This document shows positions 17,686 through 26,641 of a DNA stretch of 64,000 nucleotides, in pieces. Origin of the DNA: Capnocytophaga ochracea DSM 7271 (GTDB taxonomy: Bacteria; Bacteroidota; Bacteroidia; Flavobacteriales; Flavobacteriaceae); contig NC_013162.1 of the NCBI RefSeq assembly GCF_000023285.1, forward strand, positions 186,001 to 250,000, in the 5' to 3' direction. The notes beneath the pieces were generated by a model that worked only from the letters and a program-made list of their open reading frames with translations, had not been told where the DNA came from and searched no databases. The position numbers were made by a program, and so were the translations under genes. Position 1 is the stretch's first letter. The number at the start of each line of letters is the position of its first letter.

Positions 17686-18123
17686 ACGAAGAAAAGACGA
17701 ACAAATGACGAACAAAAGACAAATTTAAATTAAGGATATAATGGAGATAAGAAAGAGACTATTGGGAGCTTTCAGCTTTGCCAAAGTCTGAAATTTTGAG
17801 AAAGTCCATACTGGAAAAGGGAGTGTAGCGATGCAAAAACAAAGGTAAGACAGTATGAGCCACACAGGTAGGAGCGAGCCACACGGGCAGTCGTAGCACG
17901 ACAGACAATACGAATTGGCAAATAGGTAAATTAGTGAGGAGAAGTGGAGAAAAATGAAAGGGTTCTGGAAGGAGAGGTGCTTGTGTTTCAGACTTTAATA
18001 AAGGTCGTAGGACGACAGAAAGTATTAGACTTTGAAAAACCAAAAAATTTATTCTATCAGAAAGTAATCTGAAAAATTGCACTTGATGGTGGAATGGGCT
18101 TCTAATAGAAAAATTGTTTTTTC

Positions 18124-18154
18124 TTGTTTTTTAGTAATATAGTTTGTACTTTTG
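18124..18154 (+). promoter_or_regulatory. promoter of the LRR lipoprotein gene
   Basis: TTG at 18124-18126, 20-bp spacer and TACTTTTG at 18147-18154, a full match to the Bacteroidota consensus. The leader would be about 40 nt. The promoter word order (TTCTTG...TTTAG.AATA) is repeated almost identically at 19412-19446. Confidence 0.75.
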
Positions 18155-18200
18155 TCGCATTTATATAACATTAGGAAAGAAGATTAATAATTAAAAAACG

Positions 18201-19388
18201 ATGAGAAAAGTTATTCTTATAGCAGTAGCAGTGCTAGTAGCACTGACTGTTAGCAATTGTGGGAAAGGGGGCGATGACGCTCCTAAGGAACTAAAAACTA
18301 AGATTTACGAGAATTTTGAAATTACTGAAGATGGCTCAACATTAGTGAAATGGCTTACTGATGAAGAAACTACCATTGATATGGCAGCAGACGAGATGCT
18401 GAGCAAAGTAACTGCTATCTCAGATTATGCTTTTGCAGAACACCGAGAAATAACCTCAGTGACTTTGCCCAAAGGCTTAAAGAAAATGGGGAAATGTGCT
18501 TTTAAGAGTTGTTCAAAATTAACTTCTATTGTTATTCCTGAGGGGATAACAAGCATAGAAGAGGGTTCTTTTGGGTGGTGTGGAGCCTTAACTTCGGTTG
18601 CTATCCCGGGAAGTGTTACAAGCGTAGGATATGGAGCTTTCTCCCAATGTACAAATTTAGCCAAAATTACTATTCCTGACAAAGGTTTAGTAACCATAGG
18701 AGAGCGCGCTTTTTCGTGCCCTGCCTTAAAATCGTTTACTATCCCTACTACGGTAACAAGTATAGAGAAATGGGCTTTTTTTGATTGTCAAAATCTTACT
18801 TCCTTAGTTATTCCTACTACTGTAAGAAGCATAGGAGAGGGTGCTTTTGCAAACTGTAAGGCTATAACCTCTATAATAATTCCTAAGGGAATAACAAAAA
18901 TTGAAGATTCTACTTTTATGAATTGTGAAGCCTTGACCTCGGTTACTATCCCTAATACCGTAACAAGCATAGGTAGTGGTGCCTTCAGTTCTTGTAAGTC
19001 CTTACCTTCTATTGCCATTCCTAATACTGTAACAAATATAGGAGAAAGTGCTTTTAGTTTGTGTTCTGCATTGAAATCGTTCACCTTCCCCGATAATAAT
19101 AGTATTACTAGCATTGAGGAAAAAACTTTTTTGGCTACCGGTTTAACTTCTATTACTATTCCTAATACCGTAAAAAGTATAGGAAATAATGCTTTTGCTG
19201 AATGTCCTGCATTAAAGTCGGTTACTTTAAAAGGAGGTACACCTCCCACCATAAACATCGACAGTTGGCCTGGTACTTTTAGCGATACTCCGCTTAATGC
19301 TATTTATGTGCCTGCTAATAGTGTAGAGACTTATAAAAAGGCTGATGGTTGGAACAAATTTGCCGATAAAATACAAGCTATTAAATAA
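18201..19388 (+). CDS. BspA-like leucine-rich-repeat surface lipoprotein
   Basis: 395 residues with a lipoprotein signal (lipobox VSNC, Cys20) followed by GKGGDD, an acidic post-Cys sequence of the kind that exports lipoproteins to the surface in Capnocytophaga and relatives. About residues 70-345 are ~23-residue repeats of the LRR_5/BspA (Treponema TpLRR) type: IPxxVTSIGxxAFxxCxxLTSxTIP. The C-terminal cap (LNAIYVPANSVETYKKADGWNKFADKIQAI) is typical of BspA-family ends. Relatives mediate adhesion to host proteins and other bacteria. It has its own promoter and stands alone. The repeat class is certain; the ligand is unknown. Confidence 0.9.
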   Translation: MRKVILIAVAVLVALTVSNCGKGGDDAPKELKTKIYENFEITEDGSTLVKWLTDEETTIDMAADEMLSKVTAISDYAFAEHREITSVTLPKGLKKMGKCAFKSCSKLTSIVIPEGITSIEEGSFGWCGALTSVAIPGSVTSVGYGAFSQCTNLAKITIPDKGLVTIGERAFSCPALKSFTIPTTVTSIEKWAFFDCQNLTSLVIPTTVRSIGEGAFANCKAITSIIIPKGITKIEDSTFMNCEALTSVTIPNTVTSIGSGAFSSCKSLPSIAIPNTVTNIGESAFSLCSALKSFTFPDNNSITSIEEKTFLATGLTSITIPNTVKSIGNNAFAECPALKSVTLKGGTPPTINIDSWPGTFSDTPLNAIYVPANSVETYKKADGWNKFADKIQAIK

Positions 19389-19415
19389 GTTATTTGATAG
19401 ATAACCTATTTTTTC

Positions 19416-19446
19416 TTGCTTTTTAGCAATACAATTTGTATCTTTG
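19416..19446 (+). promoter_or_regulatory. promoter of the phosphoribosyltransferase gene
   Basis: TTG at 19416-19418, 20-bp spacer and TATCTTTG at 19439-19446. It ends 24 bp before the ATG at 19471, which excludes the longer frame beginning at 19444. Confidence 0.75.
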
Positions 19447-19470
19447 GCACATTATATAAAAAAGCATACA

Positions 19471-19965
19471 ATGACACAGATATTAAACCACACTGATATT
19501 GAACACAAGATAAGACGGATTGCTTATCAGATTTACGAAACACACCTCAATGAAGAGGAGATTGTGCTAGCAGGCATTAATGGCAATGGCTATGTGTTTG
19601 CTGAGAAACTTGCTGTAGCACTTGCAAGTATAGCCCCCCTTAAAGTAGTTTTATGTCAAATTATAATGGATAAGAAGAACCCATTGGCAGGCACTGCTAC
19701 TTCTATTCCTGCGGAACAATACACCAATAAAGCAGTGATAGTGGTAGACGATGTGCTCAATTCAGGACGTACGCTCATCTATGGGGTAAAACACTTTTTG
19801 GAAGTCCCCTTAAAGCGACTTACTACCGCTGTATTAGTTAATCGCAATCACAAGGATTATCCTGTAAAAGCCGATTTTAAAGGCATATCACTATCTACTT
19901 CACTGCAAGAACACGTTTCGGTAACATTCGACACAAGTAAGTATAGTGTTGATTTATCAAATTAA
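19471..19965 (+). CDS. PyrR-like phosphoribosyltransferase
   Basis: 164 residues. The type I phosphoribosyltransferase fold is shown by the PRPP-binding loop VIVVDDVLNSGRTL (about residues 89-102) and an upstream AGINGNGYVFAEKL segment. Relatives are annotated uracil phosphoribosyltransferase or PyrR, handling uracil salvage or pyrimidine control. Which activity applies here cannot be read from the sequence, and no pyr operon or attenuator is adjacent. The start is fixed by the promoter at 19439, which overlaps a longer in-frame extension. The SLC13 transporter follows after 38 bp of degenerate spacer. Confidence 0.8.
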   Translation: MTQILNHTDIEHKIRRIAYQIYETHLNEEEIVLAGINGNGYVFAEKLAVALASIAPLKVVLCQIIMDKKNPLAGTATSIPAEQYTNKAVIVVDDVLNSGRTLIYGVKHFLEVPLKRLTTAVLVNRNHKDYPVKADFKGISLSTSLQEHVSVTFDTSKYSVDLSN

Positions 19966-20003
19966 TAAGCTAATCTGTTCATTTGCTAATTAACTAATTT
20001 GTT

Positions 20004-21863
20004 ATGTATACCACTCTTATCATTCTTTTTATATCGGCTTTATTTTTTATGAGCGGGAAGGTGCGCTCCGATTTGGTAGCTATGTGTGCCTTAGTGCTCT
20101 TAGTGCTCTTTGGCATATTAACCCCTGAGCAAGCTTTATCGGGCTTTTCGGACAAGGTAGTAGTGATGATGATAGGGCTCTTTGTGGTAGGAGGCGCTAT
20201 TTTCCAAACGGGATTAGCAAAGATGATGAGCAGTAAAATCTTACGCTTGGCAGGCGATAGCGAGGTAAAACTCCTTATCTTGGTAATGCTCGTTACGGCT
20301 TTTATTGGGGCTTTTGTAAGCAATACAGGTACGGTAGCCTTGATGATGCCCATAGTGGTGAGTATGGCAATGAGTGGTAACATCAACAGTAGTCGCCTGC
20401 TGATGCCTATGGCTTTTGCCAGTAGTATGGGCGGTATGATGACGCTCATCGGTACGCCTCCTAACTTGGTAATCGATGGAGAGTTAGTGAAAAACGGCTA
20501 CGATAAACTCACTTTCTTTTCCTTTACTCCAGTGGGATTGGTGTGTTTGGCAATAGGACTGTTAGTTTTAATTCCCACCAGTAAGTTTTTTCTTTCTAAA
20601 AAAGGTGATTCTAAGCAAGAAGGGAACCGAAATGGCAAATCACTTACCGATTTGGTACGTGAATATCAACTCTCCAACAACTTATATCGCGTATTAGTAG
20701 AAGGAAACACTTTATTTATAGGTAAAACGCTCAAAGAAATCAACCTTTCGCAACGTTATCACATTTCGGTATTAGAAATCAGACGCAAACCTACTTCTAA
20801 CAATCCTTTTTTCAAAACAGGCAACCAAGAGGTAGTAAATGCTGACACCGTAATTTATGAAGGAGATATTCTTTATTTGCGCGGTAGCTTTGAGTCGATT
20901 GAACAAATGAACGCCGAAAATCACTTAAACTTTCTCGACACACACCACCCCGAACAACGCTTGCCTAACGAGTTGCACTTCCACGATATAGGCATAGCCG
21001 AAGTACTGATAATGCCTGCTTCGAAATTGGTTAACACCCGCATCAGTGATAGCAAACTGCGCGAACACTTTGGGCTCAATATCTTAGGTATTCAGCGCAA
21101 GGATAACTATATTTTGCAAAACTTAAAAGACGAAAAGATGCACGCTGGCGACATACTATTGGTACAAGGAACTTGGGAGCACATTGCTAAAATGGACGCT
21201 GAACGCAGTCAGTTGGTAGTATTAGGGCAACCTCTTGCAGAGGCATCTAAGGTAACCCTCACCCACAAAGCTCCTATCGCTGCGCTAATAATGGTAGGAA
21301 TGGTAGTCGCGATGATGTTCGATTTTATCCCCATAGCACCCGTTACTGCTGTGCTTATCGCCTCTTTATTGATGGTTATTTCAGGAGCTTTGCGCAATAT
21401 TGAAGCTGCTTATAAGACGATTAACTGGGAGAGTATTGTACTCATTGCAGGTATGCTTCCTATGGCATTAGCCTTGGAAAAAACAGGAGTATCAGCCTTA
21501 GTATCGAATGCATTAGTAGGGAGTTTAGGCGATAAGAGTCCATATATACTCTTGGCAGGCGTGTATTTTACCACTTCGCTTATGACGATGTTCATCAGCA
21601 ATACCGCTACAGCCGTACTCTTGGCACCCATTGCTATTAAAACCGCCTTATCGTTAGGCTTACAGCCCCACGCTTTTATGTTTGCAGTAGCCGTAGGTGC
21701 AAGTATGTGTTTTGCTTCTCCTTTCTCCACTCCGCCCAATGCATTAGTAATGTCGGCTGGGCGTTACACTTTTATGGATTACGTGAAAGTGGGCTTACCT
21801 CTGCAAATCATTATGGGGATTGTAATGGTATTCGTATTGCCATTATTATTCCCATTTCAATAA
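20004..21863 (+). CDS. SLC13-family anion permease with two RCK/TrkA-C domains
   Basis: 619-residue inner-membrane transporter. Two halves of hydrophobic helices (about 1-195 and 425-619) carry the SLC13/CitMHS hallmark stretches (SNTGTVALMMPI, GTPPNLVIDG, SNTATAVLLAPI, SPFSTPPNALV). Between them lie two TrkA-C/RCK-C ligand-binding domains (about 225-310 and 325-405) that normally gate transport in response to a cytosolic ligand. Substrates in the family include sulfate, phosphate, and di- and tricarboxylates coupled to sodium; no substrate can be named here. The start at 20004 is preceded only by a short degenerate spacer after the phosphoribosyltransferase gene. Confidence 0.88.
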   Translation: MYTTLIILFISALFFMSGKVRSDLVAMCALVLLVLFGILTPEQALSGFSDKVVVMMIGLFVVGGAIFQTGLAKMMSSKILRLAGDSEVKLLILVMLVTAFIGAFVSNTGTVALMMPIVVSMAMSGNINSSRLLMPMAFASSMGGMMTLIGTPPNLVIDGELVKNGYDKLTFFSFTPVGLVCLAIGLLVLIPTSKFFLSKKGDSKQEGNRNGKSLTDLVREYQLSNNLYRVLVEGNTLFIGKTLKEINLSQRYHISVLEIRRKPTSNNPFFKTGNQEVVNADTVIYEGDILYLRGSFESIEQMNAENHLNFLDTHHPEQRLPNELHFHDIGIAEVLIMPASKLVNTRISDSKLREHFGLNILGIQRKDNYILQNLKDEKMHAGDILLVQGTWEHIAKMDAERSQLVVLGQPLAEASKVTLTHKAPIAALIMVGMVVAMMFDFIPIAPVTAVLIASLLMVISGALRNIEAAYKTINWESIVLIAGMLPMALALEKTGVSALVSNALVGSLGDKSPYILLAGVYFTTSLMTMFISNTATAVLLAPIAIKTALSLGLQPHAFMFAVAVGASMCFASPFSTPPNALVMSAGRYTFMDYVKVGLPLQIIMGIVMVFVLPLLFPFQ

Positions 21864-21870
21864 AAAGTTG

Positions 21871-21878
21871 TATCTTTG
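21871..21878 (+). promoter_or_regulatory. promoter -7 element for the small membrane protein
   Basis: TATCTTTG, full match to TAnnTTTG, 8 bp after the permease stop and 22 bp before the next ATG. No clear upstream TTG box at the usual distance. Confidence 0.55.
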
Positions 21879-21900
21879 CCGAAATTTTTAAAAGTAAAGA

Positions 21901-22167
21901 ATGAAAAAAAGAATTTCAGATTTTTTGTTAGGCGTTTCTAAATACGTATTTGCGGGCTTATTAATCGCTCCACTATTTAACTCAACTTTCACGTGCAACG
22001 ATGCTTATTGGTGCGCTTTTACTGTAGCTATTTTAGCTCTTATAGTAGGGCTTTTCCTCTCTAAACAGAAAAAAGGAGCGGTGAATAAAAACAACAATAA
22101 CAACCGCAACAAAAACTATCGCAAGAACAATAATAGCAAAAATAATACAACTTCTAACAGAGCATAA
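21901..22167 (+). CDS. small two-helix membrane protein with Asn-rich tail (DUF6722-like)
   Basis: 88 residues. Two hydrophobic segments (about 10-28 and 37-53) suggest a hairpin membrane protein. The last ~30 residues are almost only Asn, Lys and Arg, a disordered basic tail probably in the cytosol. The N-terminal layout (ISDFLLGVSKYVFAGLLIAPLF) resembles Bacteroidota proteins annotated DUF6722, by recall. It has its own promoter element, and the cysteine desulfurase gene follows after 21 bp, so the two may be co-transcribed. Function unknown. Confidence 0.7.
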   Translation: MKKRISDFLLGVSKYVFAGLLIAPLFNSTFTCNDAYWCAFTVAILALIVGLFLSKQKKGAVNKNNNNNRNKNYRKNNNSKNNTTSNRA

Positions 22168-22188
22168 CTATTTCTTCCTCTCAAAACT

Positions 22189-23343
22189 ATGAAAGTCTAT
22201 TTCGATAATGCGGCTACTACCCCCGTCTATCCAGAGGTAATACAGAAGATGACGGAAGTACTGAGGGATACTTATGGCAACCCCTCTTCTACACACGCCT
22301 TTGGGCGTAAAGCCAAGTCGCTTATTGAATATAGTCGCAAGCAAATAGCTAAACAACTGAATGCTTCTCCCTCTGAAATTATTTTCACTTCAGGGGGTAC
22401 TGAAGCTAATAACCTTATCTTGCGCAGTTGTGTGCACGATTTAGGTGTACAAATTGTCATTTCTTCGCAAATAGAGCATCACGCTGTATTGCATACCTTA
22501 GAGGTATTAGCCAAAGAATATCCTATAAAAATAGTTTACGTAAACCTTACGAACAAAGGAGTTGTAGACCTCTCTCATTTAGAATACTTGCTCCAGCGAT
22601 ATACTGAAAAAAAGGTATTGGTAAGCCTAATGCACATAAACAACGAAATAGGGAACATTCTACCTTTAAAAGAAGTAACTTCACTCTGTAAACAATACAA
22701 TGCTTATTTCCATTCAGATACCGTGCAGTCTGTGGGGCATTACCCTATTGATTTGGAGGAAATCCCTGCCGACTTTATCACGGCTTCAGCTCATAAGTTT
22801 CACGGACCTAAAGGAATAGGATTTGCTTTTATTAGAAAAGGCATTGCGCTACACAGCAGTATCACAGGGGGCGAACAAGAAAAAGGCTTACGTGCAGGTA
22901 CCGAAGCTGTTCATAATATAGTAGGAATGGAAGTCGCTTTTAGTCTATCATACACTAATTTAGATAGAAACACTGAAAAGCTCAAAGACCTGAAGCGTTA
23001 TTTTATTAAACAACTCAAACATCATTTCCCAGAGGCGGTATTTAACGGAATGTCCGATACTTTAGACGAAAGCAGTTACACCATTGTGAACATAGGTTTT
23101 CCCTCATTGAAAAACCAAAATAGCACCCTGCTTTTTCAGTTAGACTTAAAAGGCATTGCTTGTTCCAAAGGGAGTGCTTGCCAGAGTGGAAGCGTGCAAA
23201 CCTCTCACGTACTATCGGCTTTTTTACCTGAGGAAGCACTACAATATCCTTCGCTAAGATGCTCTTTTTCCATCTTTAATACAGCAAAAGACGTCGATTT
23301 TCTTATCGAAAGCCTTAAAGAAATCTCCCATAATAAACACTGA
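22189..23343 (+). CDS. cysteine desulfurase (NifS/IscS-like)
   Basis: 384-residue class V aminotransferase-fold enzyme that removes sulfur from cysteine for Fe-S clusters or tRNA thiolation. It begins with the hallmark VYFDNAATTP. The PLP lysine is in SAHKFHGPKG (Lys203), and the reactive cysteine that carries the persulfide is in GSACQSG (Cys331). No iscU or suf genes are next to it, so it could equally be a tRNA-sulfur (MnmA/ThiI) donor. The ATG at 22189 gives the normal family N-terminus. Confidence 0.92.
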   Translation: MKVYFDNAATTPVYPEVIQKMTEVLRDTYGNPSSTHAFGRKAKSLIEYSRKQIAKQLNASPSEIIFTSGGTEANNLILRSCVHDLGVQIVISSQIEHHAVLHTLEVLAKEYPIKIVYVNLTNKGVVDLSHLEYLLQRYTEKKVLVSLMHINNEIGNILPLKEVTSLCKQYNAYFHSDTVQSVGHYPIDLEEIPADFITASAHKFHGPKGIGFAFIRKGIALHSSITGGEQEKGLRAGTEAVHNIVGMEVAFSLSYTNLDRNTEKLKDLKRYFIKQLKHHFPEAVFNGMSDTLDESSYTIVNIGFPSLKNQNSTLLFQLDLKGIACSKGSACQSGSVQTSHVLSAFLPEEALQYPSLRCSFSIFNTAKDVDFLIESLKEISHNKH

Positions 23344-23470
23344 TAATAAACTACTTACATTTCTATTACACATTAAGCAGAAAAATATTTACAGAAAAAT
23401 AGTAGGTAATTCAAAATATTGTTGTAATTTAGTAGCGTTTTTAAACAATAGTTGCATTTAAATCTTAGAT

Positions 23471-25303
23471 ATGTCAGAGGAAAAAAACACATTAGCCATA
23501 GAGGATAACCGCGAGGACAACCGTTTAGAAGAAGCGTCATTAGTAAACTATGAGGCAATGTCTCTTAGTGAATTAACCAAAGAACTAAAAGAACTACTCC
23601 AAACTGAGAAAACCCAAGCTATCAAAAAGCAAGTGGACGCTATTCGTTATGAGTTCGACAAAAAATACGACGCTCTTGTAGAAGAGAAAAAAGAAGAGTT
23701 CATAGCCGACGGAGGAGAATTGTATAATTTTTCTTACGAAATTCCTGTTTATAGAGAATTCTACACCGCTTTCAACGATTATCGCGAAAAGCGCAATCAA
23801 TACTATAAAGAGATTGAGAAAACCCATAAAGAAAACCTTGCTAAACGCCGAGAAATCATCGAAGAACTCAAAAGTCTTCTCAATGCGGAAGAACATTTGG
23901 GTACTACCTTCAAGCAGTTTCAACAATTGCAAGAGCGTTGGCGCAAAGCAGGAGCCGTCTCTAATGCCGATTATGAGGATTTGTGGAATACTTATCACCA
24001 CCACGTAGAGAATTTCTATGACTTTATCCACCTCAGCAAAGACTTGCGTGACATCGACTTTAAGCGCAATTTAGAAGAAAAACTAAAAATTATTGAGCGT
24101 GCCGAAGCACTTGCCCAAGACGACGTAGATGCTCTCATTGCCTCTCGTGAGCTACAAGTGTTACACCGTGTTTGGAAAGAGGAAATAGGTCCTGTAGATA
24201 AAGAACACCGCGAAAGCATATGGCAACGTTTCAGTGAACTTACTAAGAAAATACACGACAAACGCCAATATTACCTCAAAAACTTAGATAAGATATACGA
24301 AGAAAATGCAGTGAAGAAGCAAGGCATCATTGAGCGGATTAAGAAACTCGGTGAGAAAGAGCCTACTACTCACAGCGCTTGGAAACAGCTTTCTAAGCAA
24401 GTAGAAGATTTACGTCAGTCGTTCCTAAATGTAGGAAAAGTACCTTTACAACAAGCTGATGAGGTATGGAAATCTTTCAATATAGCTTTACGTGCTTTTA
24501 ACAAGAAGAAGAACCAATTCTACAAAACACTCAAAAAAGAGCAACAAGAGAACCTCACTAAGAAATTAGCCTTATTAGAAATAGCAAAAGCTAACCAAAA
24601 TAGCACCGATTGGGAAACCACTACTGAACTGATGAAGAACATTCAGAGAGAGTGGAAAGAAATAGGAAGCGTTCCTCTTAGAAATACCGAAAAAATTTGG
24701 AAGGAATTCAAGAGAGCTTGTGATACGTATTTCAGTAGATTTGCTGAGACTATTCAGCATTCTAAAAATAAAGAGTCTGATGCGCTTGAACAAAAGAAAG
24801 CCTTTTTGGATAAGCTGAAAGAATATCAATTAGGTACCGATAGAGATAAAGAGATAGCAACCTTACAAAACTTTGTGAATGAATGGAATGCTATAGGAAA
24901 TACTCATCATTCTAAGAGAACCATCGACATCAAATTCCATAAGATTATCGATGCACTGTACAAGAAACTTAATTTTGATAAACAAGAAATTGAGCTTATC
25001 AAGTATAACAACAAGTTAGAACGACTTATCAACGATGATAACGAGAACTCCCTTAACAATGAGGTGATTTTTGTAAGACGTCGTATCGATGAGCTCAAAT
25101 CGGAGATTCTACAGTTAGAAAACAACTTAGCTTTCTTTGGTAATATCGATGAGAAGAACCCATTAGTACGCGATGTGATTAAGAACATCAACAACCAAAA
25201 AGAAGCTCTTAAAACGTGGGAAAATAAACTTCGTGAGCTAAAGCATTTGCAAAAAACACAATTAGCTGAAGCCTCTGAAGAAAAAATAGAAGAAAAGGAA
25301 TAA
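23471..25303 (+). CDS. DUF349 domain-containing coiled-coil protein
   Basis: 610 residues, very rich in Lys and Glu, predicted mostly helical. It contains several tandem DUF349 three-helix repeats, each marked by a W-K-(E/A)-x-G-x-(V/L) pattern such as RWRKAGAVSNADYEDLW and EWKEIGSVPLRNTEKIW. DUF349 proteins are common and conserved in Bacteroidota and usually cytosolic; their biochemical role is not established to my knowledge. Acidic low-complexity segments occur at both ends. It stands alone, with a hairpin terminator after it (25327). Confidence 0.88.
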   Translation: MSEEKNTLAIEDNREDNRLEEASLVNYEAMSLSELTKELKELLQTEKTQAIKKQVDAIRYEFDKKYDALVEEKKEEFIADGGELYNFSYEIPVYREFYTAFNDYREKRNQYYKEIEKTHKENLAKRREIIEELKSLLNAEEHLGTTFKQFQQLQERWRKAGAVSNADYEDLWNTYHHHVENFYDFIHLSKDLRDIDFKRNLEEKLKIIERAEALAQDDVDALIASRELQVLHRVWKEEIGPVDKEHRESIWQRFSELTKKIHDKRQYYLKNLDKIYEENAVKKQGIIERIKKLGEKEPTTHSAWKQLSKQVEDLRQSFLNVGKVPLQQADEVWKSFNIALRAFNKKKNQFYKTLKKEQQENLTKKLALLEIAKANQNSTDWETTTELMKNIQREWKEIGSVPLRNTEKIWKEFKRACDTYFSRFAETIQHSKNKESDALEQKKAFLDKLKEYQLGTDRDKEIATLQNFVNEWNAIGNTHHSKRTIDIKFHKIIDALYKKLNFDKQEIELIKYNNKLERLINDDNENSLNNEVIFVRRRIDELKSEILQLENNLAFFGNIDEKNPLVRDVIKNINNQKEALKTWENKLRELKHLQKTQLAEASEEKIEEKE

Positions 25304-25326
25304 TTTTATTGTTTTCATATTTAGAG

Positions 25327-25357
25327 AAGAGGTTATGCTTGCTAAGTAACCTCTTTT
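25327..25357 (+). terminator. terminator after the DUF349 gene
   Basis: Nine-base arms AAGAGGTTA (25327-25335) and TAACCTCTT (25347-25355) followed by TT. The rdgB start lies 17 bp further, so the hairpin also sits in that operon's upstream region. Confidence 0.7.
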
Positions 25358-25373
25358 CGAGTTTTATATCTGT

Positions 25374-25955
25374 ATGAAATTAGTATTTGCCACCCATAAT
25401 CAGCATAAATTAAAGGAAATACAAGCCCTTTTACCTAAAAATATCGAACTGCTAAGTTTGAGCGACATAGGGTGTGATGACGATATAGCCGAGACTGCTA
25501 CTACTATTGAGGGCAACGCTTTGCTGAAAGCTCAATACATCAAAGAGCATTATCATTGCAACGTTTTTGCCGATGATACAGGCTTAGAAGTACAGGCTTT
25601 AAACAATGCTCCTGGGGTATATTCGGCACGGTATGCAGGAGAGCACAAAAGCGATGCAGACAATATGTATTTGCTACTAAAGAATATGGAAGGAATCTCA
25701 CACAGAGAGGCTCAGTTTAAAACGGTTATTGCTTTATGTTTAGATGGTGCTGTATATACTTTTGAAGGTATCGCAAAGGGACGTATAGGCACTACCCCTA
25801 TGGGCACTAACGGTTTTGGGTATGACCCTATATTTATTCCTGAGGGTTCTGACCAAACTTTTGCCGAGCTGACCCAAGAAGAAAAGAACCGTATCAGTCA
25901 CCGTGGGAAAGCCTTTGGAAAGCTATTACATTTCTTAAACCAAAATATTCAGTAA
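25374..25955 (+). CDS. rdgB: non-canonical purine NTP pyrophosphatase (RdgB/HAM1)
   Basis: 193-residue Ham1-family enzyme that hydrolyses ITP, dITP and XTP to monophosphates and so keeps deaminated purines out of DNA and RNA. The N-terminal [15 protein letters not shown] holds the substrate-binding TxNxxK motif. The acidic metal site is in [10 protein letters not shown], and the C-terminal GFGYDPIF and SHRGKAF motifs are complete. Length is normal. It is first in a tight three-gene run with an ABC ATPase (5-bp gap) and a glycosyltransferase (no gap), although no functional link between the three is obvious. Confidence 0.95.
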   Translation: MKLVFATHNQHKLKEIQALLPKNIELLSLSDIGCDDDIAETATTIEGNALLKAQYIKEHYHCNVFADDTGLEVQALNNAPGVYSARYAGEHKSDADNMYLLLKNMEGISHREAQFKTVIALCLDGAVYTFEGIAKGRIGTTPMGTNGFGYDPIFIPEGSDQTFAELTQEEKNRISHRGKAFGKLLHFLNQNIQ

Positions 25956-25960
25956 GGAAA

Positions 25961-26641
25961 ATGAGTTTATTAGAGATTAAAAATATCAAACGAGATTTTA
26001 GATTAGGGTCTGAAATACTGCACGTACTGAAAGGCATCAACCTATCTATAGAAAAGGGAGAATACCTTGCCCTTATGGGACCATCGGGCTCTGGTAAATC
26101 TACTTTGATGAACATCTTAGGGTGCTTAGATACGCCTACCTCAGGCGAGTATATTCTGAACGGTAAAGATGTAAGCAAGATGAGCGACTCGGAATTAGCC
26201 GACATTCGCAATAAAGAGATAGGCTTCGTATTTCAAACCTTCAACCTAATGCCACGTACTACGGCTTTAGACAATGTAGCTTTGCCTATGGTATACGCAG
26301 GCGTTAAGAAAGAAAAACGACACGAGCGCGCTAAAGAAGTACTGAAATTAGTAGGATTAGAAGACCGTATGCTTCACAAACCCAATGAACTATCAGGAGG
26401 GCAACGCCAAAGAGTAGCTATAGCGAGAGCTTTGGTAAACCACCCTTCAATTATCTTAGCCGATGAGCCTACTGGGAACCTTGATTCTAAAACTTCTTAT
26501 GAAATAATGAACCTTTTTGACGAAATCTACCAAAAAGGGAATACCGTTATCTTGGTAACCCACGAAGAAGACATTGCTCGGTATGCCAAACGGATTGTCC
26601 GCTTAAAAGACGGACTTATAGAAACTGATAGCGCTAAGTAA
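25961..26641 (+). CDS. ABC transporter ATP-binding protein (LolD/MacB type)
   Basis: 226-residue ATPase with Walker [10 protein letters not shown] (~39-47), Q-loop in FVFQTFNLM, signature [15 protein letters not shown] and Walker [13 protein letters not shown]. The motif set and short length place it in the LolD/MacB/FtsE group, which drives lipoprotein release or type VII ABC mechanotransmission. No permease gene is adjacent, so its partner must be elsewhere. It sits 5 bp after rdgB and touches the glycosyltransferase gene. Confidence 0.9.
   Translation: MSLLEIKNIKRDFRLGSEILHVLKGINLSIEKGEYLALMGPSGSGKSTLMNILGCLDTPTSGEYILNGKDVSKMSDSELADIRNKEIGFVFQTFNLMPRTTALDNVALPMVYAGVKKEKRHERAKEVLKLVGLEDRMLHKPNELSGGQRQRVAIARALVNHPSIILADEPTGNLDSKTSYEIMNLFDEIYQKGNTVILVTHEEDIARYAKRIVRLKDGLIETDSAK

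Larger units (their letters stand above)
17298..18123. other. gene-free, repeat-rich stretch between SIR2 and LRR genes
   Basis: No credible gene on either strand; a 107-codon minus-strand frame at 17759-18082 has no family features. It holds the SIR2 promoter (17418), a perfect palindrome (17488), an 11-bp tandem array (17631), several gacgaacaaa words (17694-17720), a region like 28225-28300 (CTTTGCCAAAGTCTGAAA), and small palindromes such as GTCGTAGCACGAC (17890-17902) and GTCGTAGGACGAC (18004-18016). Confidence 0.65.

Noticed and set aside
17759..18082. 107-codon minus-strand frame in the spacer after the SIR2 gene
   Set aside because: Leu/Pro-rich translation with no recognisable features. 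It overlaps repeat and palindrome elements, and similar DNA at 28140-28300 is not open in the same way.
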